DNA of 64,000 bases from Clostridium sp. KNHs214. Its GTDB lineage: Bacteria; Bacillota; Clostridia; Clostridiales; Clostridiaceae. Positions 53,430 through 62,151 of the stretch are shown one piece after another; the stretch's first letter is position 1, and every line of letters begins with the position of its first letter. The notes beneath the pieces were generated by a model, which had not been told where the DNA came from, made no database searches, and saw only the letters and a program-made list of their open reading frames with translations. The stretch spans positions 186,001-250,000 of the forward strand of contig NZ_JQMW01000011.1 of assembly GCF_000744935.1 (NCBI RefSeq), in the 5' to 3' direction. Position numbers and translations under genes: made by a program.

Positions 53430-54026
53430 ATGAGCTTTATATCAATTGATTCTGAGATTTTAAATACTAATATAGATGGACAAGCTTTAAAACTATACTG
53501 CCTATTAGAAAGCTACTGCTACGGAGATAAAAAAGATTGTTTTCCATCTCAAAATACTCTAGCTACTAGAATGAATAAAAGCATAAGAACAATACAGAGA
53601 TACCTAAAAACTCTAAAAAATCTAGGCCTTGTTATAATAAAAAGACGTGGCTCTACCAGCAATCTGTACATATTGCCAAAGAAACTTAATAAAAAAGTAC
53701 AGGAAACTGCTCAAAAAATACAAAAAAAATGCAGCGATTTTAGGGCTGCATTAAAAACTAGAAAAAGTAATGCTAATAAATCATCTATGAATATTCACAA
53801 CACTGATTATAATATTAGTAATAATACCAATAGTTGCAGTAATAACTCTTATAGTAACTACAGTAATATCCGTAATAACGGCCATAGCAATACCTTCAAA
53901 AATCACAAAAAAAGCTATAAAACCAATACCTTCAACGATTATACTCAAAGAAAATATGATTTTAGTAAGCTAGAAAAGGCACTACTGGGTAATGCTAGTT
54001 TTGAGTATGAGGAGGTTTTGGAGTAG
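53430..54026 (+). CDS. helix-turn-helix DNA-binding protein (replication-initiator-like HTH)
   Basis: A 198-residue protein with an HTH_36-type winged helix in residues ~15-85 (DCFPSQNTLATRMNKSIRTI, QRYLKTLKNLGLV). An asparagine/serine-rich low-complexity linker follows (~110-155) and a short conserved tail (FNDYTQRKYDFSKLEKALLG). This domain is typical of plasmid and phage replication proteins and of DnaD-like partners. TGGAGGTACTG precedes the ATG. The tail is also found as a fragment at 49240, so the gene belongs to a mobile or duplicated unit. The target is unknown. Confidence 0.8.
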   Translation: MSFISIDSEILNTNIDGQALKLYCLLESYCYGDKKDCFPSQNTLATRMNKSIRTIQRYLKTLKNLGLVIIKRRGSTSNLYILPKKLNKKVQETAQKIQKKCSDFRAALKTRKSNANKSSMNIHNTDYNISNNTNSCSNNSYSNYSNIRNNGHSNTFKNHKKSYKTNTFNDYTQRKYDFSKLEKALLGNASFEYEEVLE

Positions 54027-54027
54027 A

Positions 54028-54106
54028 TTGAATTATTAAAATTTACATCCCAGGGGCGCTACCAGAAAAAGATTGGGGCTAAACAAAAGACTTTTTGGGG
54101 TTGCCA
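54028..54106 (+). repeat. REP-like CCCAGGGG element, copy 1 (diverged)
   Basis: ATTGAATTATTAAAATTTAC, CATCCCAGGGGCGCTACC, AGAAAAAG and GACTTTTT in the same order as in the later copies. It directly follows the HTH gene. Confidence 0.5.
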
Positions 54107-54217
54107 TCAGTCCTGCAAAATAAAAAGCTCCCAAGGTAATACACATCTCCTGCGATGGCTTCATCTATTTTTTCACTCTCAATAATTTTCTCTTTTACTT
54201 TTCCTATATACATAAAA

Positions 54218-54283
54218 TTATACCCTAGGGGTGCTGACAAAAAAAGAATAGAGCGGAGGAGAAGACTTTTTTTGTTTGCTAGC
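54218..54283 (+). repeat. REP-like CCCTAGGGG element, copy 2
   Basis: TATACCCTAGGGGTGCTGAC then AAAAAAAG, GAGCGGAGGAGAAG, and ACTTTTTTTGTTTGCTAG. CAAAAAAAG and CTTTTTTTG can pair, giving a hairpin. It lies 10-75 bp past the dprA stop on the opposite side and could terminate dprA. Confidence 0.7.
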
Positions 54284-54291
54284 TACCTGTT

Positions 54292-55380
54292 CTAGAGTGT
54301 TTGGACTTTTCCTCGAAAAATTTTTATTTTTCCCTGCAATTCCATCAATGATAATTTTTCTAGAATGTCTACTCTGGTATTATTTATAATAGTTTTTAGT
54401 TCATCTATGGTTTTAGGTTCTTTATGTATGGAATTTAATATTAATTTTTCTATAGAATCTATTTTAAAACTATTAGTAGCTTGTACTTGATTATTTTGTT
54501 CATAGTTTTCAATTTTTTTAATAGACTTATCCAGCAATTGCCTTGGGGAAATATATATTTTTGAGCCATTTAATATTAATTCATTGCTTCCTATACTTTC
54601 TTTTGAAAAAATATTATCAGGTGCAGCAAATACTTGTCTACCATATTTTTTAGCAAATTCTGCTGTTATAAGAGACCCACTGCTACGGCTAGCTTCTATT
54701 ACTAGAAGTTTCTTGCTAAAGGCACTAATTAGTCTATTTCTTTTTGGAAAATTTTTAGCATCTGGCTCGGTACCTGGAGGATACTCGGACACCACTGCTC
54801 CTATTTCTATAATCTTCTCCATAAGTTTTTTATGCTCTTTAGGGTAAACTACATCAACACCGCATCCTAAAAATGCCATAGTATATCCCCCTAAATTTAT
54901 ACAAGCTGTATGAGAATAGCCATCTATTCCTTTTGCCATACCACTTATAACAGTTATGTTATTCGCACATAAAAATTCAGCTGCTTCTTTAGCTATTCTT
55001 TTCCCATAATCAGTACATCTTCTAGAGCCAACTATACCTACACCTAAAGGATTTTTTCTAATATTGCCCAAATAGTATAAAAGATTGGGGGAATCTTTAA
55101 GTTTCTTAACTTCTATTGGATATAACTCATCATTTATATTAAGTATCTTTATACCATTAATAATACATTTTTTTATTATAAAATCTGCTCTACTCATAGT
55201 TTCATCTTTAGACTCTACTATAGTTTTAGCAATTTTGTCACCTACTCCCCCTACGCTAATTAGCTCATGATAGGAAGCTTTAAATATATTTTCTGGTACG
55301 TTAAACTTTTCTAAAAGTTTCTTACCCATAACTGGACCTATACCCTTTATTTCACTCAACCATATCCAATATACATTCAT
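54292..55380 (-). CDS. dprA: DNA processing protein DprA
   Basis: A 362-residue cytoplasmic protein that loads RecA on incoming single-stranded DNA in transformation. It has an N-terminal helix-hairpin-helix part (GIGPVMGKKLLEKF), the Rossmann-like core from about residue 70 (GIVGSRRCTDYGK, then SGMAKGIDGYSHTA and GSLITAEFAKKYGRQVFA), and a C-terminal winged helix (~300-362). Length is normal. GGAGAG lies about 12 bases before the ATG, and it is 19 bp after the comM-like stop, the arrangement seen in many clostridia. Confidence 0.95.
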   Translation of the reverse strand: MNVYWIWLSEIKGIGPVMGKKLLEKFNVPENIFKASYHELISVGGVGDKIAKTIVESKDETMSRADFIIKKCIINGIKILNINDELYPIEVKKLKDSPNLLYYLGNIRKNPLGVGIVGSRRCTDYGKRIAKEAAEFLCANNITVISGMAKGIDGYSHTACINLGGYTMAFLGCGVDVVYPKEHKKLMEKIIEIGAVVSEYPPGTEPDAKNFPKRNRLISAFSKKLLVIEASRSSGSLITAEFAKKYGRQVFAAPDNIFSKESIGSNELILNGSKIYISPRQLLDKSIKKIENYEQNNQVQATNSFKIDSIEKLILNSIHKEPKTIDELKTIINNTRVDILEKLSLMELQGKIKIFRGKVQTL

Positions 55381-55399
55381 TTCTATTTAAGACTCTCCT

Positions 55400-56947
55400 T
55401 TACACCACCATCATATTGGCTTGCTCCTTATCAAATTCTCTACAAATAAGCGCTTTTGCCACATGCTTCTTTAAAATATTTTCTGTTCCATCCATATCTG
55501 CAAAAGTTCTTGCTACTTTTAAAAACTTATGAAAAGTTCTTGCGCTATATTTGAATCTGTCATAAGCCATTTGAAGCAAATTAATACACTCATTGTTTAA
55601 TACACAAAATTCCTTAATCATAGAAGGTGTCATTTGAGCATTACAATTTACTCCTTCTAAATTTTTAAATCTAACCATTTGCATTTTCCTAGTTCTCTCA
55701 ACTATTTCTCTGATTTTCTGAGAGGATATACCTTTTTCATACTTAGAAAGCTTCATAAACTCTACTGGTTGAACATTTTTCTGTATATCTATTCTATCTA
55801 ATATGGGCCCTGAAAGCTTTTGCCTATACTTTAACACCTCATAATCAGTACAATGACACCTATCTTCCCCATAGTAACCACAGGGACATGGGTTCATTGC
55901 CGAAACCAACATAAAATTTGCTGGATAAGTATTTGTAAACCTAACCCTAGAAATAGTAACCTTATTATCCTCCAATGGCTGTCTTAAAGCATCTAAAGTG
56001 CCTTTATTGAACTCTGCTATTTCATCTAAAAAAAGCACTCCATTGTGAGCAAGAGATATTTCACCGGGCATGGCATTATTGCCTCCCCCTATAAGAGAAT
56101 TAGTTGAAGCATTATGATGTGGCGCTCTAAAAGGTCTTTCTGTTATAAGTCTGCCTCTGTTTTTTAAAAGCCCCGCTACACTATAAATTTTAGTTACTTC
56201 TAAAGCCTCTTCTTCTGTCATAGCCGGCAATATAGTTGGAATTCGCTTTGCAATCATAGATTTACCACATCCTGGTGAACCAGAAAGCAGTATATTGTGT
56301 CCTCCTGCTACAGCTACTGTTATAAATTCTATGGCTTCATCCTGCCCTTGAACATCCTCAAAATCAATAAAATATTTTCTTCTGACCACATGATCATCTT
56401 TAAAATTTTCTACATTTTCATAAGTATTAGTTCCCTCAATAAATTCTACTACTTCCTTCAAATTTTCAAATCCAAATATATTTATACCATTTACAAGTGA
56501 AGCCTCCTTTAGATTTCGCTTTGGAACTATTAGATTAGTGATTCCTCTTTTCTTTGCCTCAATAACCATAGGCAGTACACCACTGCATGGTCTTAAGTCT
56601 GCATTCAATGATAATTCTCCTATAAATCCAAAGATGGACAAATCCCCTGTGCACAACTGTTTAGATTGTATAAGAAGACCTATAGCCATACCTAAATCAA
56701 AGTGCGAACCGCTTTTTTTCACGTCACAGGGCGAAAGATTCACTACTATTTTCATTTTAGGGAATTCATATTTCGAATGAACAACAGCTGCTTCTAATCT
56801 TTCCCTCGCTTCCTTTATGGCAGTGTCACCTAAGCCTACAATAGAAACAGCTGGTTTACCGTAAATAGTGTCCGTTTCTATTTTAACTGTATATGCATCT
56901 ATTCCACTTATGGCAAAACTATTTACAACTGAAGCCAAAGATTTCAT
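55400..56947 (-). CDS. comM: YifB/ComM-family Mg-chelatase-like AAA+ ATPase
   Basis: A 515-residue protein. An N-terminal Lon-protease-like domain (~1-165, with SIVGLGDTAIKEARERLEAA) is followed by an AAA+ domain with Walker A SGSPGCGKSMIAKRIP and Walker B VLFLDEIAEF. A cysteine cluster (MNPCPCGYYGEDRCHCTD) and a C-terminal helical domain complete it. ComM is a helicase that helps branch migration during natural transformation; this agrees with the adjacent dprA. AAGGAAAAGG precedes the ATG. Confidence 0.93.
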   Translation of the reverse strand: MKSLASVVNSFAISGIDAYTVKIETDTIYGKPAVSIVGLGDTAIKEARERLEAAVVHSKYEFPKMKIVVNLSPCDVKKSGSHFDLGMAIGLLIQSKQLCTGDLSIFGFIGELSLNADLRPCSGVLPMVIEAKKRGITNLIVPKRNLKEASLVNGINIFGFENLKEVVEFIEGTNTYENVENFKDDHVVRRKYFIDFEDVQGQDEAIEFITVAVAGGHNILLSGSPGCGKSMIAKRIPTILPAMTEEEALEVTKIYSVAGLLKNRGRLITERPFRAPHHNASTNSLIGGGNNAMPGEISLAHNGVLFLDEIAEFNKGTLDALRQPLEDNKVTISRVRFTNTYPANFMLVSAMNPCPCGYYGEDRCHCTDYEVLKYRQKLSGPILDRIDIQKNVQPVEFMKLSKYEKGISSQKIREIVERTRKMQMVRFKNLEGVNCNAQMTPSMIKEFCVLNNECINLLQMAYDRFKYSARTFHKFLKVARTFADMDGTENILKKHVAKALICREFDKEQANMMVV

Positions 56948-56994
56948 CTCCTTTTCCTTAAAATTAAACTATGATCAATTTCATAATGCATCCA

Positions 56995-57561
56995 TCATGC
57001 ATCAATTTTAACTTTTATACCACTTTCCACAAAGTTCTTATATAACTCTCTTTTATCTGCTTCCTTGTAATAACAAAGAATTTTGTCAGAACATATAATT
57101 TTTTCTTTTTTTTCACCTATATACATGCTGTAGCTACTCCACTGATACTCCTCTGGCTTTTGAACCATATTAGCTTTCAATGGGTTTAAATGAATATATC
57201 TGCTAGCCTCAAGCATTTGGACATCTGTTTCTATAAACTGTGGATGATACCTGTCTTGAAATAAGTGGCCTATGTAATTATATTTTTTATTAAAATATTT
57301 TGCATACATGGCATTTACCCTCCCTATAAATTTACCTGGTGGTTTATCCTTTGTTTCTATTAATATGTGTACATGGTTATCCATCAAACAATAGCAAATT
57401 ATCTTATATCCATCATATTTAAAGTGGTCTAGTGCCTCTTCTATCAATATTAAATAGTATTGAAAATCTTCTCCATCTCTAAATATATCATTTCTATGGT
57501 TGCCTCTTGCAGTTATATGGCAGCTGCTTCCGGGAAACCAAGGTACTTTTGGTGTAGGCAA
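56995..57561 (-). CDS. REP-associated tyrosine transposase (Y1/IS200-like, RAYT)
   Basis: A protein of about 188 residues of the Y1 HUH transposase superfamily. Motifs include WFPGSSCHITARGNHRNDIF near the start, the HUH histidines in DNHVHILIE, and a conserved SRYIHLNPLKANMV segment with the nucleophile tyrosine region. It is the single-copy chromosomal (RAYT) type rather than a complete insertion sequence with its own ends. I chose TTG at 57561 because AAGGAGG lies 8 bases before it; the ATG 8 codons earlier lacks a site. It lies among several REP-like elements. Confidence 0.85.
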   Translation of the reverse strand: MPTPKVPWFPGSSCHITARGNHRNDIFRDGEDFQYYLILIEEALDHFKYDGYKIICYCLMDNHVHILIETKDKPPGKFIGRVNAMYAKYFNKKYNYIGHLFQDRYHPQFIETDVQMLEASRYIHLNPLKANMVQKPEEYQWSSYSMYIGEKKEKIICSDKILCYYKEADKRELYKNFVESGIKVKIDA

Positions 57562-57672
57562 AACAGCACCCTCCTTTTTCATCACTATTCTTGATTATGA
57601 CCATTTCTATAAATTTTACACATTAATTTGCTTTATTTTATTTATAAAAACTTGAATAAAGGGAAATTAGCA

Positions 57673-57723
57673 TAAAAAAACACATAGATTAAAGTTAGTT
57701 TACTTTATCTATGTGTTTTGTTT
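57673..57723. terminator. GGCCACATAG-family hairpin, short CACATAG form
   Basis: AACACATAGATTAAAGT and ACTTTATCTATGTGTT form a hairpin between A and T runs. It is followed directly by REP-like copy 3. Confidence 0.72.
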
Positions 57724-57726
57724 TTT

Positions 57727-57808
57727 ATTGAATTATTGGTAAAATTTATACCCCAGGGGTGCTGACAAAAAAAGGATGTAGCGGAGCGGAAGACTTTAAA
57801 GCTTTTTT
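57727..57808 (+). repeat. REP-like CCCCAGGGG element, copy 3
   Basis: TTGAATTATTGGTAAAATTT, ATACCCCAGGGGTGCTGAC, AAAAAAAGGATGTAGCGGAG, CGGAAGACTTTAAAGC. Nearly identical to copies 4 and 5 up to the right arm. Confidence 0.75.
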
Positions 57809-57905
57809 CATATTTTAATTAAAAATTAATAAACATTTAAATTTGAAATTGTTCAATAATAATAATATATACATGATATAATAATAAAAAAGGAGGTTGA
57901 AGCTA

Positions 57906-58205
57906 ATGGAATTAAGAAAAAATAATGCTGTAGTTATACCAGAGGATATACTTCCATTATTAGATGACTTAGCTCACGGTGATTCCCTAGATGAAAATGT
58001 ACGAATATCTATAGCAATAAGTTTATTTGTTGCTAAAAGTGTTTCCTTAGCTAGAGCGGCAGAAATTGCTAGACTTTCACTAAATGATTTTATATATATA
58101 CTTAATTTCAAAAATATTCCTTGGGGTGAATACACAGATGAAGATATAAAAGAAGATGAAATGGCAATAAAGGATATACTAAAGGAGTATAACAAAAATG
58201 ACTAA
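57906..58205 (+). CDS. UPF0175-family antitoxin-like protein
   Basis: A protein of about 99 residues with the UPF0175 pattern: an early VVIPEDILPLL, a helical segment NVRISIAISLFVAK, and a helix-turn-helix-like RAAEIARLSLNDFIYIL, then WGEYTDEDIKEDE. AAGGAGG lies 9 bases before the ATG at 57906. It overlaps the next gene by 8 bp, typical of toxin-antitoxin pairs. The antitoxin should bind DNA and the toxin. Confidence 0.85.
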   Translation: MELRKNNAVVIPEDILPLLDDLAHGDSLDENVRISIAISLFVAKSVSLARAAEIARLSLNDFIYILNFKNIPWGEYTDEDIKEDEMAIKDILKEYNKND

Positions 58206-58719
58206 AATCGTGTGCAATTCCAGTCCCATTATAGGCTTAAGTATAATTAATAAATTAAATTTATTATGGGAAATTTTTAACCAAGTATATATAACTGAAG
58301 AGGTATATATAGAGATTACTCAAAACAATGAATTCAAACATTATGGACAAGAGGAACTTAAAAAGGCCGTTAATGAGGGAAAAATAACAGTTTATAAGAT
58401 AAAAAATAATAAAATAGTAGAATCAATGATTGGAAGATTACATCGTGGAGAATTAGAGGTAATACAGGCTGCTAAAGAATTAAATATTAATAAAGTTATT
58501 ATTGATGATAGATCTGCTAGAAATAGAGCCAAAGACATGTTGCTTAAACCTATAGGAATCATAGGAATTCTACAATTAGCAAAGAAATTAGGAAAAATTG
58601 CTGAAATCAAGTTATATTTAGATATACTTATTGAAGAAGGTTATAGGATTTCAAAAAGATTATATTTAGAATCTTTAAAAATTGCTTGTGAGGAAGAAAA
58701 AATTTTTGAAAACAAATAA
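58198..58719 (+). CDS. DUF3368 (PIN-like) toxin candidate
   Basis: A 173-residue protein of the DUF3368 family, distant PIN-domain ribonucleases. The N-terminus VCNSSPIIGLSIINKLNLLW carries asparagine where many PIN proteins have aspartate. Other acidic sites are in HRGELEVIQAA and VIIDDRSARNRAK. AAGGAGTATAACAAAA precedes the ATG, which overlaps the antitoxin stop. It is a probable RNase toxin with its antitoxin just upstream; activity is untested. Confidence 0.82.
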   Translation: MTKIVCNSSPIIGLSIINKLNLLWEIFNQVYITEEVYIEITQNNEFKHYGQEELKKAVNEGKITVYKIKNNKIVESMIGRLHRGELEVIQAAKELNINKVIIDDRSARNRAKDMLLKPIGIIGILQLAKKLGKIAEIKLYLDILIEEGYRISKRLYLESLKIACEEEKIFENK

Positions 58720-58809
58720 TAAAACTTGAATTATATTTACTGTCTTTTATATAGTGAAGATATTTACCCAGAATTTCCTCTGTTAATATTTGAAAATATA
58801 TTATATAAT

Positions 58810-58884
58810 TATTGGAGAAAACTACACCCAGGGGTGCTGACAAAAAAAGGCTGCAGCGGAGCGGAAGACTTTTTTTGTTTGCTA
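58810..58884 (+). repeat. REP-like CCCAGGGG element, copy 4
   Basis: ATTATTGGAGAAAACTACAC, CCAGGGGTGCTGAC, AAAAAAAGGCTGCAGCGGAG, CGGAAGACTTTTTTTGTTTG. It lies after the toxin gene. Confidence 0.75.
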
Positions 58885-58951
58885 ATTTTGGATAACCAGA
58901 TACCAGTCTCCTAGAGATTAGCAGGTATTTTTTCAAATAATATCAATAGCA

Positions 58952-59004
58952 TAAAAAACACATAGATTAAAGTTTAGTTTGCTTTATTCATGTGTTTTTG
59001 TTTT
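58952..59004. terminator. GGCCACATAG-family hairpin, short CACATAG form
   Basis: AAAACACATAGATTAAAGT is followed by GCTTTATTCATGTGTTTT, with one mismatch in the stem and long A/T flanks. REP-like copy 5 follows directly. Confidence 0.72.
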
Positions 59005-59012
59005 TTTATTGA

Positions 59013-59090
59013 ATTATTGGTAAAAATTACACCCCAGGGGTGCTGACAAAAAAAGGATGTAGCGAAGCGGAGGACTTTTTTTGTTTGCTA
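59013..59090 (+). repeat. REP-like CCCCAGGGG element, copy 5
   Basis: TTGAATTATTGGTAAAAATT, ACACCCCAGGGGTGCTGAC, AAAAAAAGGATGTAGCGAAG, CGGAGGACTTTTTTTGTTTG. The hairpin-plus-REP pair is the same composite as at 57673-57808. Confidence 0.78.
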
Positions 59091-59181
59091 CCATTAGGCT
59101 AATTAACCTTGCTCTTATCCCCTATGTGCTAGTTAATATATTACATTTAGCCTTCCTAAGTTATCTTTTAATATTATAAAA

Positions 59182-59233
59182 AAGGGCCATCACCTCGCAA
59201 CTTTATAAGCTTGCAAAGGTAATGACCTTGTTA
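59182..59233. terminator. terminator-like hairpin
   Basis: AAGGGCCATCACCTCGCAA pairs imperfectly with TTGCAAAGGTAATGACCTT, with A-rich left and T-rich right flanks. It is placed to end the minus-strand gene at 59282 and anything reading in from the left. Confidence 0.55.
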
Positions 59234-59281
59234 TTATTCTTTGTAATTCTCCGCTTTTATTATTCTCTGTATTAATATAAT

Positions 59282-59644
59282 CTATATTAAAGTTTCTACG
59301 TCAAAACTATATCCACTGTTTTCGCTTATAAACTGCGCAAATTCTCTATTGTTTGTAAACATAAATGTTGTCCCATTATTATCTATCTTTGCTACAGCAC
59401 ACAATTCCATATCACACCATCCATATCGAGGAATTGAAAAATATCTAACCGTATGAGGCTTTTCATGTCCGAGTCTTTCCACCGTTGATACAATAAAGTC
59501 ATAGTTAGCATTTAAATTTTCTACAAATTCCCCACTGCAACAATATTCATTGCGGTAAGCCTGAATTAAATCTTCTTTTGATAAAGTAGTATAAAAATAA
59601 TCAATAGGACTTCCATCTATTACGTATTTAAAATCCTTTTCCAT
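59282..59644 (-). CDS. hypothetical protein
   Basis: A 120-residue soluble protein without recognised domain or signal peptide. Visible features are a CC pair (NEYCCSGEF) and an aromatic-rich centre (VRYFSIPRYGWCDMELC). AAGGGGGGAAATTA precedes the ATG. It lies near the other small gene at 59762 on the same strand, separated by about 120 bp, so co-transcription is possible. I can give no function. Confidence 0.65.
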   Translation of the reverse strand: MEKDFKYVIDGSPIDYFYTTLSKEDLIQAYRNEYCCSGEFVENLNANYDFIVSTVERLGHEKPHTVRYFSIPRYGWCDMELCAVAKIDNNGTTFMFTNNREFAQFISENSGYSFDVETLI

Positions 59645-59761
59645 TAATTTCCCCCCTTAATCAGTGTAGTTCTTCTCAAATCTCCAAGCATCCCTACACA
59701 TTTCTAATATACCTCTTTTAGCAGTCCACCCAAGTTCAATAGATGCTTAACTAAAAAACAT

Positions 59762-60064
59762 CTAATCAACTTCACTCTCGCAATTAATACATCTACCAGT
59801 ACCAGCATTGGTTCCAAAAGTTATTTCTTCTCCACATTCACTGCATTGAAATCCTTCAGATACGTTTTCGCTTCTAATATAATTTATAGTCTTTATTGCA
59901 TCATTTACTAATTGTTCAAATGCATCAGAATCTTCTAGTTGTTCATCTCTAATCAAACCTACAATTTTGTTGTTTTCAGATGTTGAAATTATATATCCTT
60001 CTTCTTCTAATCTTTCAATTAAATTATCATATATTAAATCACTTCTATCTTTAAATTCGCCCAT
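59762..60064 (-). CDS. hypothetical protein with C-terminal zinc ribbon
   Basis: A protein of about 100 residues. The N-terminal ~70 residues are helical and acidic (DLIYDNLIERLEEEGYIIST), and the C-terminus has a two-CxxC zinc ribbon (CSECGEEITF...GRCINCESE). AAGGAGGTGATTATT precedes the ATG at 60064; a GTG 3 codons earlier is inside the site. No family is recognised. Confidence 0.7.
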   Translation of the reverse strand: MGEFKDRSDLIYDNLIERLEEEGYIISTSENNKIVGLIRDEQLEDSDAFEQLVNDAIKTINYIRSENVSEGFQCSECGEEITFGTNAGTGRCINCESEVD

Positions 60065-60136
60065 AATAATCACCTCCTTTCACGAAAATCACGTGTATAC
60101 ACTAGATATATTAATCTATAATCAAACTCTACTATA

Positions 60137-60979
60137 TTAAATCAAAATATTTAAATATTCCTCCAAGCTCTCTTTCCAATCCCTAGTTATATCTCCAATG
60201 CTTAATTCCAACATATAGTTTCTAAGCACAGAATACTTAGGTCTTTTAGCTGGTCTTGGAAACTCCCCTGTAGTACAAGGAATAACTTCTGTATCTATAC
60301 CCTTTATTCTAAATATTTCTTTAGTTAAATCATACCACGTACATTCGCCTTTGCAAGTACAGTGGAATATCCCATAGTTTTTATTTTCTATCAGTTTTAT
60401 TATCACTCTAGCTAAGTCTACAGTGCTTGTAGGAGTTCCCCTTTGGTCATCAACTACTTTTAAAGTTTTATTAGTTTCACTTAATTTAAGCATTGTTTTT
60501 ACAAAGTTATTTCCGTCACCATAAAGCCATGCAGTTCTTACTATGTAGTGCTTAGGATTAAGCATAGTTACAAATTTTTCACCTTCTAACTTAGTCTTTC
60601 CATATACGGTTTGTGGATTTACTTCATCAAATTCTGTAAGCTGTTTATCCCCTTCTCCATCAAAAACATAATCAGTGGATACTTGTACTATTTCAGCTCC
60701 TATAGCATTTGCAGCTGCTGCTAGATTTTTAGGTCCTACTGTATTAATTTTATATGCCATATCTACATCTGCTTCACATTTATCCACAGCAGTATGAGCT
60801 GCACAGTTTATAATTACTTCCGGCCTATGATTATTTACAAATTCATATACAGCTTTTACATCTGTTATATCTAAATCTACTACATCAGTAAGTATTAATT
60901 CTACATTACTGTTTTCTTTATATTGTTTTGTTAATTCTCTCCCTAGCTGTCCATTAGCGCCTGTTATTAATACCTTCAT
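60137..60979 (-). CDS. rfbD: dTDP-4-dehydrorhamnose reductase
   Basis: A protein of about 280 residues, an SDR enzyme that reduces dTDP-4-dehydro-L-rhamnose to dTDP-L-rhamnose with NAD(P)H. It shows the dinucleotide-binding GANGQLGREL, the catalytic YGKTKLEGE tyrosine/lysine pair, and VSTDYVFDGEG. AAGGGGTGG precedes the ATG at 60979; a GTG 3 codons earlier overlaps the site. It is the last gene of the rhamnose operon, behind a hairpin at 60996. Confidence 0.94.
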   Translation of the reverse strand: MKVLITGANGQLGRELTKQYKENSNVELILTDVVDLDITDVKAVYEFVNNHRPEVIINCAAHTAVDKCEADVDMAYKINTVGPKNLAAAANAIGAEIVQVSTDYVFDGEGDKQLTEFDEVNPQTVYGKTKLEGEKFVTMLNPKHYIVRTAWLYGDGNNFVKTMLKLSETNKTLKVVDDQRGTPTSTVDLARVIIKLIENKNYGIFHCTCKGECTWYDLTKEIFRIKGIDTEVIPCTTGEFPRPAKRPKYSVLRNYMLELSIGDITRDWKESLEEYLNILI

Positions 60980-60995
60980 TTTTTCCACCCCTTAT

Positions 60996-61080
60996 AAAAA
61001 AACTCTCAGAACATACTGCTGCTGATAAGACCATAGTTTACTACTATACCTTACCCCTACAGTCACTCTGAGAGTTTTTA
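60996..61080. terminator. long hairpin between rfbB and rfbD
   Basis: AAAAAACTCTCAGA pairs with TCTGAGAGTTTTT around a ~57-base loop. It lies inside the operon, so it may reduce rfbD transcription or mark mRNA processing. Confidence 0.55.
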
Positions 61081-61088
61081 AAATTTAC

Positions 61089-62138
61089 TTATTGATACAT
61101 TTTTTCATAGTATTTTTGATACTCTCCAGATGTTACATTCTTCATCCATTCTTGGTTATCCAAATACCATTGTATAGTTTTAACTATACCCACTTCAAAA
61201 GTTGTTTCAGGATACCATCCAAGCTCGTCTTTAATCTTAGCTGGATCTATTCCATATCTTAAATCATGACCTTTTCTATCTGCTACATATTTAATTAAGT
61301 TTTCAGTAACTTCTTTATCTACATGTTCATTGATATAGTTTATAACAGTTTTAACTATAGTTATATTAGTTCTTTCATTGTGTCCACCAACATTGTAAAC
61401 TTCACCTATTCTACCATTTTTGATAACCATATCTATAGCTTTGCAATGATCTTCAACATAAAGCCAATCTCTAATATTCATTCCAATACCATAAACAGGT
61501 AAATCCTTATGATTTAAGCAGTTATTTATAAGTAGTGGTATTAATTTTTCTGGGAATTGATATGGGCCATAGTTATTTGAACATCTTGTAATATTTACTG
61601 GCATCTTATATGTATCAAAGTAAGCTTTAACCATTAAATCTGAACCAGTTTTACTTGCTGAATATGGGCTATGTGGATCTAGCGGTGTAGTTTCTGTAAA
61701 GAATCCTGTTTCACCAAGAGAACCATAGACTTCATCAGTAGATACATGATGAAACTTTACTCCTTCTTTCCATCCATCAGCTGTTTCCCAAGCATTTTTT
61801 GCACAATTAAGTAAGTTAACTGTTCCAAGCACATTAGTTTTAGCAAAAATCTCTGGTTCCTTTATACTTCTATCAACATGAGATTCTGCTGCAAAATGAA
61901 CCACATAGTCTACTTCATACTTTTCAAATAAGCTTGATACTAACTTATTATCACATATATCACCTTGAACAAATATATGTCTTTCATCCTTTTCAATATC
62001 TTTTAGATTTTCTAAATTTCCTGCATAAGTTAACTTATCTAAGTTTATAATTTTTATATCTTCATACTTATTAAGCATATAAAGTACAAAGTTTGAACCT
62101 ATAAAACCAGCTCCGCCAGTTACCAAATAAGTTTTCAT
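61089..62138 (-). CDS. rfbB: dTDP-glucose 4,6-dehydratase
   Basis: A protein of about 349 residues, an extended SDR enzyme that makes dTDP-4-dehydro-6-deoxyglucose, step 2 of the pathway. It shows GGAGFIGSNFVLYM, HFAAESHVDRSI, the active-site SPYSASKTGSDLM and NYGPYQFPEKLIPL. AGTAGGGGAAT precedes the ATG at 62138, whereas the ATG 10 codons upstream overlaps rfbC and lacks a site. Confidence 0.96.
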   Translation of the reverse strand: MKTYLVTGGAGFIGSNFVLYMLNKYEDIKIINLDKLTYAGNLENLKDIEKDERHIFVQGDICDNKLVSSLFEKYEVDYVVHFAAESHVDRSIKEPEIFAKTNVLGTVNLLNCAKNAWETADGWKEGVKFHHVSTDEVYGSLGETGFFTETTPLDPHSPYSASKTGSDLMVKAYFDTYKMPVNITRCSNNYGPYQFPEKLIPLLINNCLNHKDLPVYGIGMNIRDWLYVEDHCKAIDMVIKNGRIGEVYNVGGHNERTNITIVKTVINYINEHVDKEVTENLIKYVADRKGHDLRYGIDPAKIKDELGWYPETTFEVGIVKTIQWYLDNQEWMKNVTSGEYQKYYEKMYQ

Positions 62139-62151
62139 AATTGTTATTCCC

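Noticed and set aside
56995-57561. Complete IS200/IS605 insertion sequence
   Set aside because: No TnpB gene and no clear element ends were found. The protein resembles single-copy RAYT transposases.
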